From Salinisphaeraceae bacterium UBA4764 (GTDB taxonomy: Bacteria; Pseudomonadota; Gammaproteobacteria; Nevskiales; Salinisphaeraceae), in NCBI GenBank assembly GCA_002403445.1, contig DHHU01000039.1, positions 7,259 to 22,824 of the forward strand: DNA of 15,566 bases. The letters are read 5' to 3'. Of the stretch, positions 15,033 through 15,566 are shown piece after piece (position 1 is the stretch's first letter; every line of letters starts with the position of its first letter). A program made the translations under genes and the position numbers. Under the pieces are notes generated by a model. It was not told the DNA's origin. It saw only the letters and a list, made by a program, of their open reading frames with translations, and searched no databases.

Positions 15033-15188
15033 ATGTTCGATTTTGGCCAGCAGAGATCCTTCCAGAGCTACCGTGGCCCGGGTCTCAACGAATTGGTATT
15101 GCATGGCCTGGGTGTTGACCACGGGCGGTACCAGCGCCGCACCGTTATCGCGAGCCGCGCACGGGAGGCGAATAGATCAGCGTCTTAA
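15033..15188 (+). CDS. Possible small protein, 51 residues, arginine-rich, function unknown
   Basis: ATG 15033 is preceded by GAAGGA (15021-15026) at a good distance, and the frame runs 51 codons to TAA at 15186-15188. The product begins MFDFGQQRSFQSYRGPG, becomes arginine-rich near the end, and shows no signal peptide or membrane segment. Third-position G/C is roughly two thirds by hand count, close to the flanking genes. A terminator-like hairpin lies 38 bp downstream. An overlapping 86-codon frame (15019-15279) has no ribosome binding site and would run through that hairpin, so it is less likely. I do not recognise the protein; it could also be chance or a gene remnant. Confidence 0.3.
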   Translation: MFDFGQQRSFQSYRGPGLNELVLHGLGVDHGRYQRRTVIASRAREANRSAS

Positions 15189-15226
15189 TGGCGTTGATCG
15201 GACGAGGGGCGTGGGCGTGAGCCTCG

Positions 15227-15255
15227 AAGCACCTATGCATAGATCGTGCTTTTTT
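15227..15255 (+). terminator. Terminator-like hairpin downstream of the small ORF
   Basis: AAGCAC (15227-15232) pairs with GTGCTT (15246-15251), and the inner CTATGCATAG can add three pairs, leaving a small bulge. A run of six T (15250-15255) covers the 3' side. The shape fits a modest intrinsic terminator on the + strand. It would end transcription of the small ORF or of a short RNA. Confidence 0.5.
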
Positions 15256-15566
15256 CTGGCCGACCCGCATTCATTCTAGTACTACAGTTCGACTGGCGTG
15301 TCGTGCGCAATCGTGCTGGCAACTTGCTCAGGCAGTTTCCGATTTTTAAAATGTTAATTACTTCTTGATCCTGAGGCGAACGCTACGTCCGAGCGCTGTC
15401 GCGGTAAAGCCGGGCTCTTTGAGTTGTTGGCTGAATGAATGTTCGGCGAGATTGAAGCCCTATGGCTGGTGAATGATCTGTTGAAGCTCCACACAAGGCC
15501 TTCGCACCACGCCGTCGCGTACAGGATCCCGGCTTGCAACGGCCAGTTCAGCGAACGCTTGTTCTA

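Larger units (their letters stand above)
14848..15566. other. Gene-poor tail with no confidently recognised gene
   Basis: About 720 bp follow the ATP-grasp stop. 14925-15000 is AT-rich, with an imperfect 4-bp hairpin and T-run (AACCTTTTGGTT, 14929-14940) that could weakly terminate transcription. 15033-15255 holds a small ORF and a hairpin with a T-run, listed separately. 15324-15352 has a loose promoter-like pair (TTGCTC, 17 bp, TAAAAT). From ATG 15439 a frame of 42 codons runs open to the window edge; it has no Shine-Dalgarno and no recognisable motif. Several longer frames on both strands here lack family resemblance. A decayed gene is possible but not shown. Confidence 0.5.

Noticed and set aside
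15354..15539. Minus-strand frame of 61 codons near the right edge, considered as a transposase remnant
   Set aside because: It starts at TTG without a ribosome binding site, and I see no DDE or other transposase motif in this or the other frames of the region.

Overview
The window reads as a stretch of gammaproteobacterial core chromosome. GC content is moderately high, roughly 58-60% by eye and not computed. The left part (a UPF0149/YgfB tail, pepP, ubiH, ubiI, gcvT, gcvH and glycine decarboxylase) has the same order as the ygfB-pepP-ubiH-ubiI-gcvTHP block of Escherichia coli. The overlapping lgt-thyA pair further right is also a familiar gammaproteobacterial arrangement. Unlike E. coli, the glycine decarboxylase P-protein is split into two subunits (GcvPA and GcvPB), which suggests a lineage outside the enterics. 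A Salinisphaera-like or other early-branching gammaproteobacterium is possible, but I cannot fix the genus. Every confident gene is on the + strand.

Layout. 1-249: C-terminus of a UPF0149 (YgfB) protein, cut by the window edge. 333-1673: aminopeptidase P. 1702-2958 and 2951-4159: two overlapping FAD monooxygenases of ubiquinone synthesis. 4254-9348: glycine cleavage genes gcvT, gcvH, gcvPA and gcvPB, with a thiol peroxidase gene (tpx) between the two P-protein halves. 9414-10349: a PfkB-family, adenosine-kinase-like sugar/nucleoside kinase, followed by a clear intrinsic terminator (10379-10415). 10462-12586: lgt, thyA and folA, tightly overlapping. 12658-13560: a class II (SIRT4-like) sirtuin. 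13621-14847: an ATP-grasp ligase of unknown substrate. 14848-15566: about 720 bp without a confident gene, holding a 51-codon small ORF with a good ribosome binding site and a terminator-like hairpin downstream.

How the genes work together. The glycine cleavage system makes 5,10-methylene-tetrahydrofolate. ThyA consumes that cofactor and leaves dihydrofolate, and FolA returns dihydrofolate to tetrahydrofolate, so the window holds a short folate one-carbon circuit although a terminator separates its two halves. UbiH and UbiI hydroxylate the ubiquinone ring. Lgt attaches diacylglycerol to prolipoproteins.

The least ordinary parts are the following: the tpx insertion inside a split glycine decarboxylase; hairpins without a T-run in three gaps of the gcv region; two operator-like palindromes (281-297 and 12617-12638); the sirtuin plus orphan ATP-grasp pair; and the small-ORF unit at 15033-15255. 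I see no CRISPR array, intact mobile element, tRNA or rRNA. The window is mostly housekeeping, and no finding here is proof of a new system.
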